DNA from: Petrosia ficiformis
Lineage: Eukaryota > Porifera > Demospongiae > Haplosclerida > Petrosiidae
Assembly (NCBI GenBank): GCA_947044365.1
Contig: OX345641.1
Location: 1,615,460-1,679,459, forward strand
DNA: 64,000 nt
Direction: 5' to 3'
In this document: in pieces, positions 1 to 12,390 of the stretch
Layout: each line of letters begins with the position of its first letter
Position numbering within the stretch: the stretch's first letter is position 1
Position numbers and translations under genes: made by a program
The notes under the pieces: model-generated
Told to the model about the DNA's origin: nothing
Database searches by the model: none
What the model saw: only the letters and a program-made list of their open reading frames with translations

Positions 1-152
1 TATTGACATACATGTACATGTATATTGTACATGTATATATATGTATGAATGTCAGTGTCTGTACATAGTACGTAGAATTGTACATGTACGTAGAATTGTA
101 CATGTATGCATGTACACTGTACATGTATATTACACTTCATTCATTTGTACAG

Positions 153-3100
153 ATTGCTAGGGTGATGGGTAATGCATTACTGAATGAAGTATTAGAAGCT
201 AATCTGACTCCTGATGCTAAACCTCCTCCAGATGCAGATATGTTAGTGATGGATGGATGGATGGATGGGTGGATGGATGGATGGACAGACGGTCGGATGC
301 ATGGACGGACGGACGGATGGATGGATAGATGTATGGACAGATGGACAGATGGATTGAACGGATGGATGGATGGACAGACGGTCGGACGGACGGAATGGAT
401 GGATGGATGGATGGATGGATGGATGGATGGATGGATTGAGGGATGGATGGATGGATGGATGGATGGGTGGATGGATGGATGGATGGATGGATGGATGGAT
501 GGATGGATGGATGGATGGATGGATGGACAGACGGTCGGATGCATGGACGGACGGACGGATGGATGGATAGATGTATGGACAGATGGACAGATGGATTGAA
601 CGGATGGATGGATGGACAGACGGACGGACGGACGGAATGGATGGATGGATGGATGGATGGATGGATGGATGGATGGATGGATTGAGGGATGGATGGATGG
701 ATGGTTGGGTGGATGGATGGATGGATGGATGGATGGATGGATGGATGGATGGATGGGTGGATGGATGGATGGATGGATGGACAGACGGTCGGATGCATGG
801 ACGGACGGACGGATGGATGGATAGATGTATGGACAGATGGACAGATGGATTGAACGGATGGATGGATGGACAGACGGACGGACGAACGGAATGGATGGAT
901 GGATGGATGGATGGATGGATGGATTGAGGGATGAATGGATGGATGGATAGATGGATGAATGGATGGATGCATGTTAATAGATTTTTATAATTGTTCCTTA
1001 GCGATCAAAGAAGAGATTTTATTGTTCAAAAGTACATACAAAGGAAATATATTGAACATCTAATTGAGCCAACATTATTACATCAAGAATTATATGATTC
1101 AGTTGAAATGAGAGATGTCAGGCATTTATTACAAGTAGGAACATATTTCTTCACCATTAGTATATTATTAGTAGATTATTAGTATATTATATATCATTAG
1201 TATATCATTAGTGATCGTTAGTATATTATTAGTATATCATTAGTTTATCATTAGTATATATCATTAGTAATCATTAGCATATCATTAGTGATCGTTAGTA
1301 TATTATTAGTATATCATTAGTATATATCATTAGTAATCATTAGCATATCATTAGTGATCATTAGTATATTATTAGTATATCATTAGTATATCATTAGTAT
1401 ATCATTAATACATCATTAGTACATCCATTAGTACATTTATTATAAACAGGTTTATGCCGAGGGTATAGACTTAAGCTCCCCATTATCTGGTGGTCGTACA
1501 GCTCTTCATTTTGCCATAGAATGGGAAGATCTTACATCATTACATATAATTGATTTTATCCTGGGCAACAGCCGATGTGAGATGGTGGAAGATGATGATG
1601 GAAATACACCATTACATATTGCTGCACTCACCGACAATCCTCTATGTATCAAACTCTTGTTGAACCATAACAGCAAAGTTTCTACAAGTAAGTAGATGTC
1701 TGTTTGAATGCTCGTGACATGGTGATAATCTTAAAATTAGTGCTGGGAATCAGTAGAGACACCAATATCGATTATTAGTGCACCCAATATTGATTGATTA
1801 TCAATAATATCAGAGGAAGTAGTTAATTACTTGACAGGAAAGACCTCCCACTAATTGGCATGAAAATAGATAATTTGGGTATCATGTACCAAATATAAAA
1901 CCAGTTGTAAGTTAAGTTGCTAGGATGTTTTTAAAAAAAAATGCACATGCACATACATGTACATGTAAGTACAAATCGATATCTGGTCACGATATCGATT
2001 ATTGCTAAATGTGCTATATCGATAACAATTATCGATATTTTGATTATCAAGTCTCAGCACTAGTTAAAATATGCAGGCATTCATTTAGAACATTTGTCAA
2101 GGAGAGGGGGAATTCTGACAGTGAATTCTCGCACCTCCCACAGGATTTCTTATGGGATGTATTTGTTAGGGAGGGATAAGAATCAATCATGAAAAATATC
2201 TTAAATTTAGACCCTCTGAGTTTGCTCATCCTGGGGCCCCAGAAGGCTTGTAGCTGACACGTTGCATTTGGTGTGAAATCTACTGAGAGGTGGGGGACCT
2301 ACATGTATGACCATCTTTGTGAATAATCTACCATTTGGAGTAATGTTTGATAAATTGTCCATCATAAATATCAGTACCTGTACTATATATAGTAGCCACT
2401 GAGGTTTGGTATCTAGGAAACATAAGTGGTTGTCATGGGTACCAAATTTCAATGGCTTCCTGTACAGAAGGGTCAAGTACACTCTCCAATAAACTAGTTT
2501 AAATCTCAAATTCAAACTTTGGAAATATTCATTGACTTAACGTAATATCATACATGTACCTAATATTAAGCATTTGAACAAAAATGGTATATCAAAAGCT
2601 GTTTCCTCTAAATTCTCAATTTTTTTGTAAATAGAGTAACATATTCTTGTTTCTTTAGAGAACAAAGAAGGGAAAACTGCTTTAGATATTGCAGAAGAGA
2701 AGAAGTTTGATGATTGCATTGAACTAGTAAGTCTGTATATATTTTATGAACTCTAAAAATAGTTTCACCTTTCCCCGAGGCAATTTTTGCTATATTAATC
2801 CATTCATCCATCCATTCATCCATCCATCCATTTAACCATCCATCCATCCATCCATTTAACCATCCATCCATCCATTCAACCATCCATCCATCCATCCATC
2901 CATTCAACCATCCATCCATTCAACCATCCATCCATCCATTTAACCATCCATCCATCCATCCATTCAACCATCCATCCATCCATCCATCCATCCATTCAAT
3001 CATCCATCCATTCACAATTACTATAGCCACAGGGTCATCCCAATGATTGGTTTTCCAATCTTTATAACAATAATTATGTTTGTGTCACAATACATAGTTA

Positions 3101-5191
3101 AGGAAGTTGCATCATTCTAGGGGCATGGCCAACTAATGGGCGTGGCACGTAAAGAAACCGTGCCCGAGTTATGAACAGGCCAGGAAGAAAGTAGTTTGTA
3201 AAACTGCGACTAATATCTATCGTAGCAGAGAAATATAATTATGGTAAACCCACACTGGGTCTCAGAGGTTTTGCAGATTGGCTTTACAATAGTTAGTATG
3301 TGCACCATTAGGAATACATTTTGAGCCAATTAACAAAGATTTAATCTTGTTAGTGATAATATAATCATAATTACCTGCACCAACTGGCCCAAAGAGAACT
3401 GTGCAGTGCCAAATAAGAAGCTCTTTGGGCCAATGGTGCACCATATGAGCTTATCAAAAACACTGCTGGGTTTACTCAACAATGATTGATAGAACAATCA
3501 TAGGGATACTATTCTAAATATCATTACCTTGTTCTTCGTTCTTCTTTCTCCTCCTCCTCCTCCTTCTCCTCCTCCTCCTCCTCTTCCTCCTCCTCCTTAT
3601 CCTCCTCTTCCTCCTCCTCCTCCTTCTCCTCTTCCTCCTCCTCCTCCTCTTCCTCTTCCTCTTCCTCTTCCTCAGCTTCAAGATGCTTCTCGTAACAAAT
3701 TCTCTAAATGTGAATATATTGATATTGATTGGGGAGTAGGCACAGGTGGTGATCAAGATGAGGAGGGGATCTACCAGTCTCCACTTGATATGCAGACAAA
3801 CGGAGGAGGAATGAAGCGTAGTGAAACTGCTGATAATATAATTGGTGGATTGACTGTTGGTTCATCGAATAGTGGTAACAACAGTCCATCATACTCACCT
3901 AGGATCACTCGTCATATTACCTCTAGTCCATTAATGTCAAAGAGACCCGTTTCTCAATTCATAGATCCTAAGGGATCTTCAGGTCTACTTGGCACACAAC
4001 GATCTCCATCAAAAAAATCTTCATTTTTTATTCCAAATCAGAACCCTTACCCACCCCCTTCAAACCCAGCCCCACCTCCTCCTGTTCGTACTGTATCAAA
4101 GACAGCTGTTCCACTAACGTAAGTTAGAAAATTATTTCTCACTGAAAATCCATCATTCATTAGTCATGAGTCCATCTGCTCATCATCCATCATCCATTAG
4201 TCCATCCACTCGTCTATTATTACCCTATTCCATCCATCCATTTACTTGTCCATTAGTCCATCTACTCAACTGGCATTCCATCCATTATCTAATTTACTCA
4301 TCAACTCATCTATTAGTTCATCCATTACTCCATTCATTCACCATTAGCCTATTCATTTATGTATTAGTCCATCCTCTCAACCAACATTCCATATACTAAT
4401 CCATTAGCCCATCTCTCGACCATTAGTCTGTCCCTTTATTAGTCCATTCACTCATTCATCATTTCACCTACTTCATCCATCAAGCACTTATCCATGTTCT
4501 CATCCAATAATTCATCATTCTAATTCCTAATTAGTAGTCCCACTGGATTACCTGTCGTCCCTAAGAGAAAGAAACGAGAATCAGGAATGCCCAAAATACC
4601 AGATGTTGATAATAAGGTGTCACTTTCTTGTGTCCCATCAATCTATCTATTTATCTACATGTGTATGTATCTACACATCCATTTATTTATTCTATCTACA
4701 TGTATACATGTATAGCCACCTATCCATCCATCCGTCCATCCATCCGTCCATCCATCCATCCATCCATCCATCCATCCATCATTTGTTCTTATTTATTTAC
4801 AGAGCCCAACAATGTTTCTTGTAAAAGCACTGTATGATTGTAATCCTGATAGAAATGACGAGTTGGGATTCAAAGAGGGCGATAAGTTAGTAATCACTGC
4901 TAAACTGAACGATGACTGGTGGGTGAGTTCTAATGAGAATGGATTGATGGATGGATGGGTGGATGGATGAATAGATAGATGATGGATGGGTGGGTGGGTG
5001 GATGGATGGATGGACGGCTGGATGGACAGATGGATGGATGGAGTGGTGGGTGGGTGGGTGAATGGATGGATGGATGGATACTACATACATGTATGTACAT
5101 GTACTTGTATTTTTCATAGCGAGGGTACGTAGAGGGAATCAAAAATAAAGAAGGTGTGATACCAGTTAACTATGTAGAAGTGATCCCCTAG
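153..5191 (+). CDS. ASAP-like ArfGAP, 3' part (ankyrin repeats, proline-rich linker, SH3); 5' end outside window
   Basis: ASAP proteins are Arf GTPase-activating scaffolds acting at membranes, focal adhesions and endosomes. Exons inferred from GT..AG sites and frame: 153-241, 1002-1134, 1450-1687, 2659-2726, 3676-4118, 4535-4616, 4803-4922, 5120-5191 (stop TAG 5189-5191). The first visible exon is the end of the ArfGAP domain ([12 protein letters not shown]). Exons 2-4 encode ankyrin repeats, with [28 protein letters not shown] and [12 protein letters not shown] close to the ASAP1/2 pattern. Exons 5-6 are a Ser/Pro-rich linker with a basic patch (PKRKKRE). Exons 7-8 encode an SH3 domain (ALYDC, tandem Trp at the exon 7/8 junction, [10 protein letters not shown]), and the protein ends right after it, as in ASAP1/2. 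BAR, PH and most of the ArfGAP domain would lie upstream of the window. The splice model is by eye; the family call is strong. Confidence 0.88.
242..1001 (+). repeat. GGAT tetranucleotide satellite in an ASAP intron, with a higher-order repeat
   Basis: Almost the whole intron is (GGAT)n with GGAC variants. A distinctive block beginning ACAGACGGTCGGATGCATGG recurs at about 284, 525 and 780, so the array has a higher-order unit of roughly 240-255 bp in three copies. Long open frames on both strands here are repeat translations, not genes. Confidence 0.9.
1175..1440. repeat. ATATCATTAGT minisatellite in an ASAP intron
   Basis: Imperfect tandem copies of TATATCATTAG / TTAGTATATTATTAG fill the intron between exons 2 and 3. 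No coding potential is visible. Confidence 0.8.
2800..3016. repeat. CATC tetranucleotide array in an ASAP intron
   Basis: CCATCCATCCATTCAACC-type repeats. The long minus-strand open frame over 2608-2919 is the repeat read in frame. Confidence 0.85.
3263..3465. mobile_element. hAT-like MITE, family 1, copy in an ASAP intron
   Basis: The left end begins CAGAGGTTTTG and the right end is TTATCAAAAACACTG, matching the terminal inverted repeat CAG[AT]GTTTTTGATAA of the copy at 28135. Flanks CTGGGTCT (3255-3262) and CTGGGTTT (3466-3473) form an 8-bp target duplication with one mismatch. The element is noncoding. Other copies lie at 14875, 19012 and 28135. Confidence 0.75.
3541..3675 (+). repeat. 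CTC/CTT trinucleotide tract running into the acceptor of ASAP exon 5
   Basis: A pure pyrimidine tract of CTC and CTT triplets ends in CTCAG, the exon 5 acceptor. It therefore acts as a very long polypyrimidine tract. The poly-Pro frame through it is not supported as coding, because the ASAP frame starts at 3676 by homology. Confidence 0.8.
4130..4530. repeat. Degenerate CCATTAGT/CATC repeat in an ASAP intron
   Basis: Loosely repeated TCCATTAGTCCATC words fill the intron between exons 5 and 6. Nothing coding is visible. Confidence 0.6.
4718..4782. repeat. CATC array in an ASAP intron
   Basis: A short (CATC)n run just upstream of SH3 exon 7, followed by the acceptor TTATTTACAG. Confidence 0.8.
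4940..5082. repeat. GGAT/GGGT array in the last ASAP intron
   Basis: Tandem GGAT and GGGT units split the SH3 domain's two exons. Confidence 0.8.
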
Positions 5192-5650
5192 TGTGAAGGG
5201 GGGAGGAGGTCGGTAATTATTTCCCTCATCGTGAGCAAAAGACACATGTGTTTTTTTTGGTACAATTTTTATGTGAAATTTTTTATTTGTGTGAGTTTAA
5301 ATTTTTTTTCCTTATTTTTAAAATTTTAATCAATTGTTATATCACCTTTTCTACACATTGTTATTAATCAATTATTATTAGAATTGACACTATATTAATC
5401 ACTGTATCATATAGATTATTTATATTTTCAGTTTTGAAGTGTTAGTATAGTTTACTCGTATTATAATTACATAATTTATTATATTGAATCATTAATTTAT
5501 AATTGTGTTATGTACATGTACATGTACATATACATGTATATGTACATGTACATGAATGTTTTGTAGCAATCTGTACATGTAACATGTATATATGCTAAGG
5601 TTGGTGTTGGTGTCATTTGGTGGTTTCATTACCCCGGCCGTCAATTCAAC

Positions 5651-6215
5651 ACCACAGTAGTGAGACAGTAATTACTGTACTGTACTGATAGTAGAACTAC
5701 AGTAATTACTGTTACTTTATGGTGATGTACATGTACATATTACATCTACATATATGTGTACTTGTACCACAGTAGTGAGACAGTAATTACTGCACTGTAC
5801 TGACAGTAGAACTACAGTAATTATTGTTACTGTATTGTGATGTACACATACATATTACATCTACATTTATGTGTACTTCCACCACAGTAGTGAGACAGTA
5901 ATTACTTGAGAGTGTAGAACTGAATTAATTACTTTTACTGTATGGTGATGTACATGTATGTGTACTTGCACCACAGTAGTGAGACAGTAATTACTTGAGA
6001 GTGTAGAACTGAAGTAATTACTTTTACTGTATGGTGATGTACATGTATGTGTACTTGTACCACAGTAGTGAGACAGTAATTACTGTACTATACTGACAGT
6101 AGAACTAAGGTAATTACTGTTACTGTATGGTGATGTATATGTACATGTATACTTGCACCACAGTAGTGACACAGTAATTACTGACAGTAGAACTAAAGTA
6201 ATTTTAATAACTAAT
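5651..6215. repeat. Six-copy minisatellite of about 90-115 bp, unit beginning ACCACAGTAGTGAGACAG
   Basis: The words CACAGTAGTGA(G/C)ACAGTAATTACT recur at about 5651, 5766, 5880, 5970, 6059 and 6156, each followed by CTGTATGGTGATGTACATG. A homologous inverted segment sits at 19376-19475, so the unit is also dispersed. Confidence 0.75.
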
Positions 6216-6464
6216 GAGGGGGCAATATCTGTACAATACTGAGTGTTGGCACGCAAACCCAACCCCCCATTTAATTACATAATACATAATGCACTGTAGA
6301 TTGAGTCATGCAGTTAATTACAGCAATATAAAGTTTGTAAGTCCAATTTAGACTGTTTGCATGTCTCCATTTGTAGTAGTTAATTACTAATGAAAGGAGT
6401 CATACAGTTAGTCATATGATTTTAGTAATTCAGATTAAAATTTCTTATATATATTATTATATAT

Positions 6465-6700
6465 GTACTTAGTTAACTATAATCAAACCCCTTTTAGTAA
6501 GGCATTTAGAATTTTAATTAACTACATGTAATTATAACTAAATTACAGGTCTACTGTAATAACTATAACTAATAATGGTTAGTTAACTAAAACTAAAATC
6601 CTTTTAGTAAGCCAATAATGGGCACTTTTAGTTAGTTAACTAAAACCTTTTTAGTAAGCCTAATATTATTTCAGTTAATAAAACTAGTATGAGGTTTCTC
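6465..6700. repeat. Degenerate member of the TTTTAGTTAACTAAAAC MITE family
   Basis: Repeated AGTTAACTAAAAC, CTTTTAGTAAGCC and GGGCACTTTTAGTT words match the interior of the better-preserved copy at 17096-17311. Confidence 0.5.
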
Positions 6701-7212
6701 CATTCACAGTAGTTAATTGAAATGATGTAGTCATGCAGTTAATTATATCATTTTAGTAATTCAATTTTTATTTTTCAGAAGCTAGACGCAACTAGCAAAA
6801 TAATAATGAAACAAAAGAATAACAAAATATAATGCAAGTCATGACCAGTTATGACACTTCATTACTCACACTTGTTAACCTATTCAAAACTGTACAACAA
6901 TAAACAGATGTCACATGACATGTGACCTATTTTACACTCACAAGAACACAAAAACATGTATAAACAAACAAGTCACATGACAGGATATAACGATAACAAT
7001 TATCTGACATTAAACAAGAACAAGTCATGTGATAGGATAAGACTATAATATTTATATAGAGTGTATGTAGTGTATAGTGTGTATAGTGTGTATAGCATAG
7101 TGAGTATATAGCCATGTGTGTGTATTAAGTAGAGTATTGCAGAATGATGCATCGCATGATGTAAGAATAAAACTGTCTTTATTTATTCCATCTTTCATTA
7201 ATTATTTAGTTG

Positions 7213-10200
7213 CTATAGTAACTTGTGAGTGGGTACAGTTTGATCAACTCCCATGTGTTTATGATGTAATGTTGTTTCTATGCTTGTTGGTGGGTGTGTC
7301 ATCCATGGATGGTCCAATACAGCTTCTGCACTTGGTCGTAAGCCAGGTTCGTAACTAAGCAACGAGCATATCAGAGATCGTGCCAGATAAGAGATATTTT
7401 CAGGAATATGGTAATGACCGGATCGGATCTTTGTAAATAGATTTTGAGGATGAACATCAAAAAATGGATAATGGCCAACTAGGAGAGTATATAAGATGAC
7501 ACCAGCACTCCACATGTCTGCTGCTCGTCCAGAATAGGAACCAGGATGTAACATCTCGGGTGCAACATAGGCAGGACAGCCATGTCGATCATCCAAGAGA
7601 TCGTTTCCTAGTCCTTGACCAGATATCATAAAAGCATCTTCTAAATCTGATAAGTATATTTGTAATCTAGATAATAAAAAAATATTTATTAAACAATAAT
7701 TATATAATTATTGTGATTATGTTGTGCAGTACATGTACTCGTATGTTAGTATGTACATGTATGTACATGTATGTATGTATGTATGTATGTATGTATATAT
7801 GTATGTATATATGTATGTTGTATGTATATATATGTACATTGTATGTACGTATGTATGTACATGTATGTATGTATGTATGTATGTATGTATATATGTATGT
7901 ATATATGTATGTTGCATGTATATATATGTACATTGTATGTACGTATGTATGTACATGTGTGTATGTATGTACATTATATGTATATTTGTATGTTACATAT
8001 GTATGTGTATATATATATGTATGTGTACAGTACAAAATACAATCAAGTACTCAGAAAATGTGTACAGCTAGTACTAATACAAACTTAGTTGCCCCCATGT
8101 CTAGTAGGTATGTGTGTATGTAGGTATGTGTGTATGTAGGTATGTGTACATATGTATGCATACATAATCATACTTGTACATGTAATCATATTTGAAAACT
8201 CAATCAAGTTATCAAGTGTTTGGAACATCTCAACAGAAAGGTATTTAATATTGACAGTATATGCCAAATAAGGTGCAAGCTTTGCAACATGTAAGGAAAT
8301 TATTACATTAATTAAATAAAAACTATTGCATAATACAGTACATGTGGTGTTGAACCATTTGTAATATGTAATAATCTACTTACTATGTGGAGCTATGATA
8401 AAATACATACGTAGGTAGTACATTGATAGATGCATGTTTCTACATTAAGCTACATTAAAATTCATGTGCATAGCATGCAAGCAAAAGGAACATATCAACA
8501 AACAAACACAATAAACATGTAACTGTTTTACATTATACATACATTCTAAACAGTATTATAAGAACTACCATAGCATTAAATAATTACAGCATATATGGTG
8601 TATAGAAACCCCAACCCTAACTAAAATAGTACCATATATACTCCAATTAAAGGTTCTGATGTATTTTATTGGCCCAATTTGTATTTGGGAGCTTTGGTAT
8701 CCTGAAGAGGAATCCTTAGGAGTCTTAGTCAATGGTATATTGTACTAAATATCTAAATAAAGAGTATTGAATGGCTTGTACTTATAATTAGAGCATATAT
8801 TTATATTATGGTACTATATATTATACAAAACCTTACTCTTTCCTAAAGCCAACGTGTTCCTTACTATCAAGAGGATATTTCTCAGTTTAATAATATACTC
8901 AATAAATGCATTTTAGTATTTACTTTCATATTTCTTTAAAATGGTATTCACTCGAATTCATAGCAAAAATTAAGTTCAACAACTTATCAGATCTGTGATG
9001 TTAAGAATAGAGATTCAACTAGTCAGATGCTCATTCTTGACTGGGTTCCCCCCCCCCCCCCCCTCTCTCTCTCTCTCTCCTGGCCAATTCTCTATCTGTC
9101 TATCTATCATCAAACTAATACAATTAGTCACATGTCTGTCACATGATTTAACATGCATTAGTTCTTAAAACGTTGCTTTTGGTCTTTGATCACATGATCA
9201 TCAGGTGATGATGTTACAAAATTAAAACAAGCCATCAATTACATCATCTGTTCATATACATTGTATCTATTATCATTCATTTGTTCATCTATTCATTCAG
9301 TTTATCATCCATTACCATCTATCCATCTAATTATCAATCCATCACTCATCTGCTATTCATGGATGCAAGCTGGGACTTAATTTAGTTATAGGAATAACTC
9401 TTGTCACAATGCGAGGAGATTTCGTAAAAACGATTATATTTGTTTGGGTCAAATGTTCATTTTCTTCGTACGTGTTTTGTCTTGCAATTTTAGATAGTAC
9501 GAATATTTATAAATTTATTCAAGTAGGATCACCACATTGAGTGGAAACTGAGTCATTATAAAAACGCAGCGTGTATATGTATATGTATAGTGTACCACCA
9601 TTGAATTTATTATTGAATTGCATATGATGAAATAGTGTTGTTTTAGTATGACAATAATGAGCACTTTTAGTTATGTATGTCTAGTTTATCACAATTTAGT
9701 TATAGTTATAAGTTAATTAACTAGAATAATATTAGGTTTACTAAAAGGGTTTTAGTTTTAGTTAACTATATAACTAAAAGTGCCCATTTTAGTTATAGTT
9801 ACAGTTATTGCTTGATAGTTTAGTTAACTAAAATAACAGTATTATGAAACTATGAATTTATAATGAGCCCAGCTTCAACTCTACGTGATTCTACTTTAAA
9901 GGTGTTGAAACTGAGCTCATTATAAATTCATGACATATTGCTATGGAAACGAGGTTCATTTTCAGGTACATAGTACAGGTCAAACTAATTTTCTCAGATT
10001 AAGTTAACATGTATAGTGTCATTACAACCAACAATAGCCCACAGCAAACTATGGAATTTATGTCAACCACAACTCGATTATTCTCAACACATTGTAGAGT
10101 GTGTATTATGAACTTGAATGAGGACTATAGAAATGCCTGTTGATGGTTTGAAATTTCCCTAAAGTCCAAAGTTCTGTTTTCCATAGACCACTTCAATAAA

Positions 10201-11036
10201 CTATAAACAGTATTTGTGTATATTAATATGGATTAATTTTATTAACAGATCAGAGGACAGACTGGCGCTAAAATTTACTACTTTAGGGATTTTAAGTTAT
10301 AAACAAGTGGGTGCAAGATGAGTGATGGATAAATGAGTATATAGATAGATAAATAGATGAGTAATGGATGAACTGGTAAATAGATGATGAAAGTAATAGA
10401 TGAAAGTAATAGATAGATAGACAGATAGATGGATAAATAGAATTAACCAAGAGATGGCACAAAAAGACCAAACCGATGTACATGTAGTAATGAAAAGTAT
10501 AATCATAATTACCTTGATAAATCTGTGAAAATAAACTTCTTTAGCTTCAAATCTCTCAATACAACTCCACTCTTGTGAGCGTTGGCAATTATATTAATGA
10601 TCTGTTGATAATATCTAGCTGCTTCAACTTCTGAAAGCTTCTTTCTACGTTTTAAGTATCCGTGTATTGCTTCATGTGCTTTTGGGTAAAGAACTGTGAC
10701 TTCGTTACCTAGTCCACAAATGTCAAATGGTTGTCGTATTCCTTCGATAGGTAGTGTTATGAGAGGTGCCAACCCTACAAAATGGCTTGTTGGATGTATG
10801 TGACAGTCAAATTCCATTTGAGACAGTCGGTCAAGTCCTGGTATCCATTCACTGTCAGTAGGTGCCAGAAAAAGCTGATATCTTCCTGCTACATTCAGAA
10901 CTGATTCATCCACTGCTATCCATGTTTCTCTCTCTGTTGTTTGTTGGTTTTCGTCAGGTACCAACTGCTCTTTAGCAGATACTATTCTTCCTTCACTTCC
11001 CACATTGTAGTGCAGTTGAGAGGCAAGTGTTAACAT
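7213..11036 (-). CDS. Tribbles-family pseudokinase (two exons)
   Basis: Tribbles proteins are catalytically weak or dead kinase-like scaffolds that bring substrates to the ubiquitin ligase COP1 and modulate MAPK/AKT signalling. Exon 1 is 11036-10513 and exon 2 is 7666-7213, joined in frame (about 325 aa, normal for the family). Exon 1 ends with the Tribbles catalytic-loop signature VVLRDLKLKKFIF, where HRD is replaced by LRD. Exon 2 starts with SDLEDAF in place of the DFG segment, then has DRHGCPAYVAPEML (activation segment and APE), GRAADMWSAGVILYTLLVG and the C-lobe end HPWM. The tail has VDQTVP, close to the COP1-binding DQ-x-VP motif. The ATG at 11036 is the first in frame after a stop at 11061-11063. 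TTTAG just upstream could also be an acceptor for a 5' exon. An intron of about 2.8 kb separates the exons. Confidence 0.9.
7735..8030. repeat. GTAT tetranucleotide array in the Tribbles intron
   Basis: (GTAT)n with a duplicated internal block containing TATATATGTACATTGTATGTACG. The open frames on both strands are repeat artefacts. Confidence 0.85.
9632..9840. mobile_element. TTAGTGTTGTTTTAGT-type MITE, degenerate copy
   Basis: It starts TAGTGTTGTTTTAGTATG and ends AGTTAACTAAAATAACAG, with interior words (AAAGTGCCCAT, TACTAAAAGGGTTTTAG) shared with 17096-17311. Confidence 0.55.
9852..9930. repeat. Inverted repeat with 17-bp arms
   Basis: ATGAATTTATAATGAGC at 9852-9868 is the reverse complement of GCTCATTATAAATTCAT at 9914-9930; a hairpin in the Tribbles intron. 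Confidence 0.6.
10310..10440. repeat. GATA/GATG array in the Tribbles intron
   Basis: Short tandem GATA and GATG words next to the exon 1 donor. Confidence 0.7.
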
Positions 11037-12390
11037 ATATGCTAAAGAATCAGAGTGACGCTAGAAAGAAACTGGTAGGCAAGGGTTTTGAAATGCTCTG
11101 TATCTTGGGTAACGAGCTGGGGCCGGGGAGTCCGGTATTCGAGGGCTTACAGCACAGGCTATCTTCCACACACTCACCAAGAACCTCAAAAAGCTTCTAC
11201 AACACTCTGCATACCTCTCTTGGGTTAGTTACCAGTAGATATTGCTTTTGGCTTGTGAAACTGTGGGTCTGTGGCCTCTAAAGTAATCAGCTTTTGTTTA
11301 TTCCATGCAGTATTGCGCAATACCCCACCTACATCCTTGTGTGGTATTTGCATGATTATCAACACGTACCTTAGCACATTGCATCATCATTATGCACATA
11401 TTTGATACAATTATCTATGAATATAATCATCTCTAATAATGGAAAGGTTACATGATGTTATATATACCTACATAATTATAACATAATTATTTTGTTTACA
11501 TGAATACTGATAAATGTCTACATCAGCAAAATAGAAGTCCATCTTGAGATAGTCGTTAATTTGCATTCCCAGAAATCTGTACATAATTTTAATTTGTTGA
11601 TCAACGATGTTTTTCCACGCTGCACAATTTTCATACCTGTATTACTAACCTTCCTGATCCAGGTCTCGGCATTCCTCAGATTATTACATAGTGATCGATA
11701 TCAATCAGTTCAGAGTCATTTGAAAACAAATAACGTAACAACCATTCAGTGATGTCCAGAAAAGCCTTCAAAGGGTTGTTTCTCTTCATATATAAGAAGT
11801 CATGAAATAATGTTATATTTATATAGTCTCATATAGTATAAGAATTATGTCAGGAGTACTGAAGATTATATCAGGATGTTTTTGTTCTTACTCACAAGTA
11901 TGTATTCTGTGGTTTGTATAAGTACTATACTATTTTGAATGTGTAATATAGCTACTATACTATCCTTATATGAAGTAATGACCCTTCAGAGGCTAAGATA
12001 TTCATTGAACCCTAACTGCAAGGGTATCCAAACCTACCTTACCCTAAATCAACCACATAATGATACTCATAAAATTTTGAAGGGCATCTTCAGACTTATA
12101 ACATTTAGAGTTTCTGGTTACATTTTCCTCTTCAAAAGAATGTCTAGACAAACAGCTAATTACAGCTGTAAACTGCCACTACTTCCTTCTAATTATAATA
12201 CAACATTATACATCCATTGAAACCCTAGACAAGAAGGGATGTCCCTTTTTTCATCAATCCCTATTATACAAAGAGGGGGAATCCAGACTGGCATAATCCA
12301 CAAAGTGTTTAAAATGTTCATTATTAAAAAATTTGGGAACTGGTATTGCTTTTCACGCAGTTATGATAATAATAAATAATTATATAAACA

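Larger units (their letters stand above)
5192..7212. other. Intergenic region between the convergent ASAP and Tribbles genes
   Basis: ASAP 3' flank, then a six-copy minisatellite and a degenerate TTTTAGTTAACTAAAAC element. No gene is supported. TTTATT words at 7178-7187 read as AATAAA on the minus strand, about 30 bp past the Tribbles stop, and are its likely poly(A) signals. Confidence 0.6.
8050..10290. other. Tribbles intron interior, no gene seen
   Basis: AT-rich intronic DNA with a C-run followed by CT repeats at about 9049-9080, a MITE-like copy at about 9632-9840 and a 17-bp-arm inverted repeat at 9852-9930. No exon is supported. Confidence 0.5.

Noticed and set aside
78..972. Long open frames rich in MDGW or HPSI on both strands
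   Set aside because: They translate a GGAT tetranucleotide array in several frames, and the true ASAP exons stop at 241 and resume at 1002.
3529..3675. Poly-proline N-terminus joined to ASAP exon 5
   Set aside because: It is a CTC/CTT microsatellite ending in an acceptor AG; ASAP homology continues only from 3676.
7700..8123. Open frames rich in YVCM or IHTY
   Set aside because: Translations of a GTAT array inside the Tribbles intron.
11027..11281. Plus-strand frame of 84 codons at the Tribbles 5' end
   Set aside because: No recognisable similarity, begins inside the antisense of Tribbles exon 1 and is split by no splice signals.
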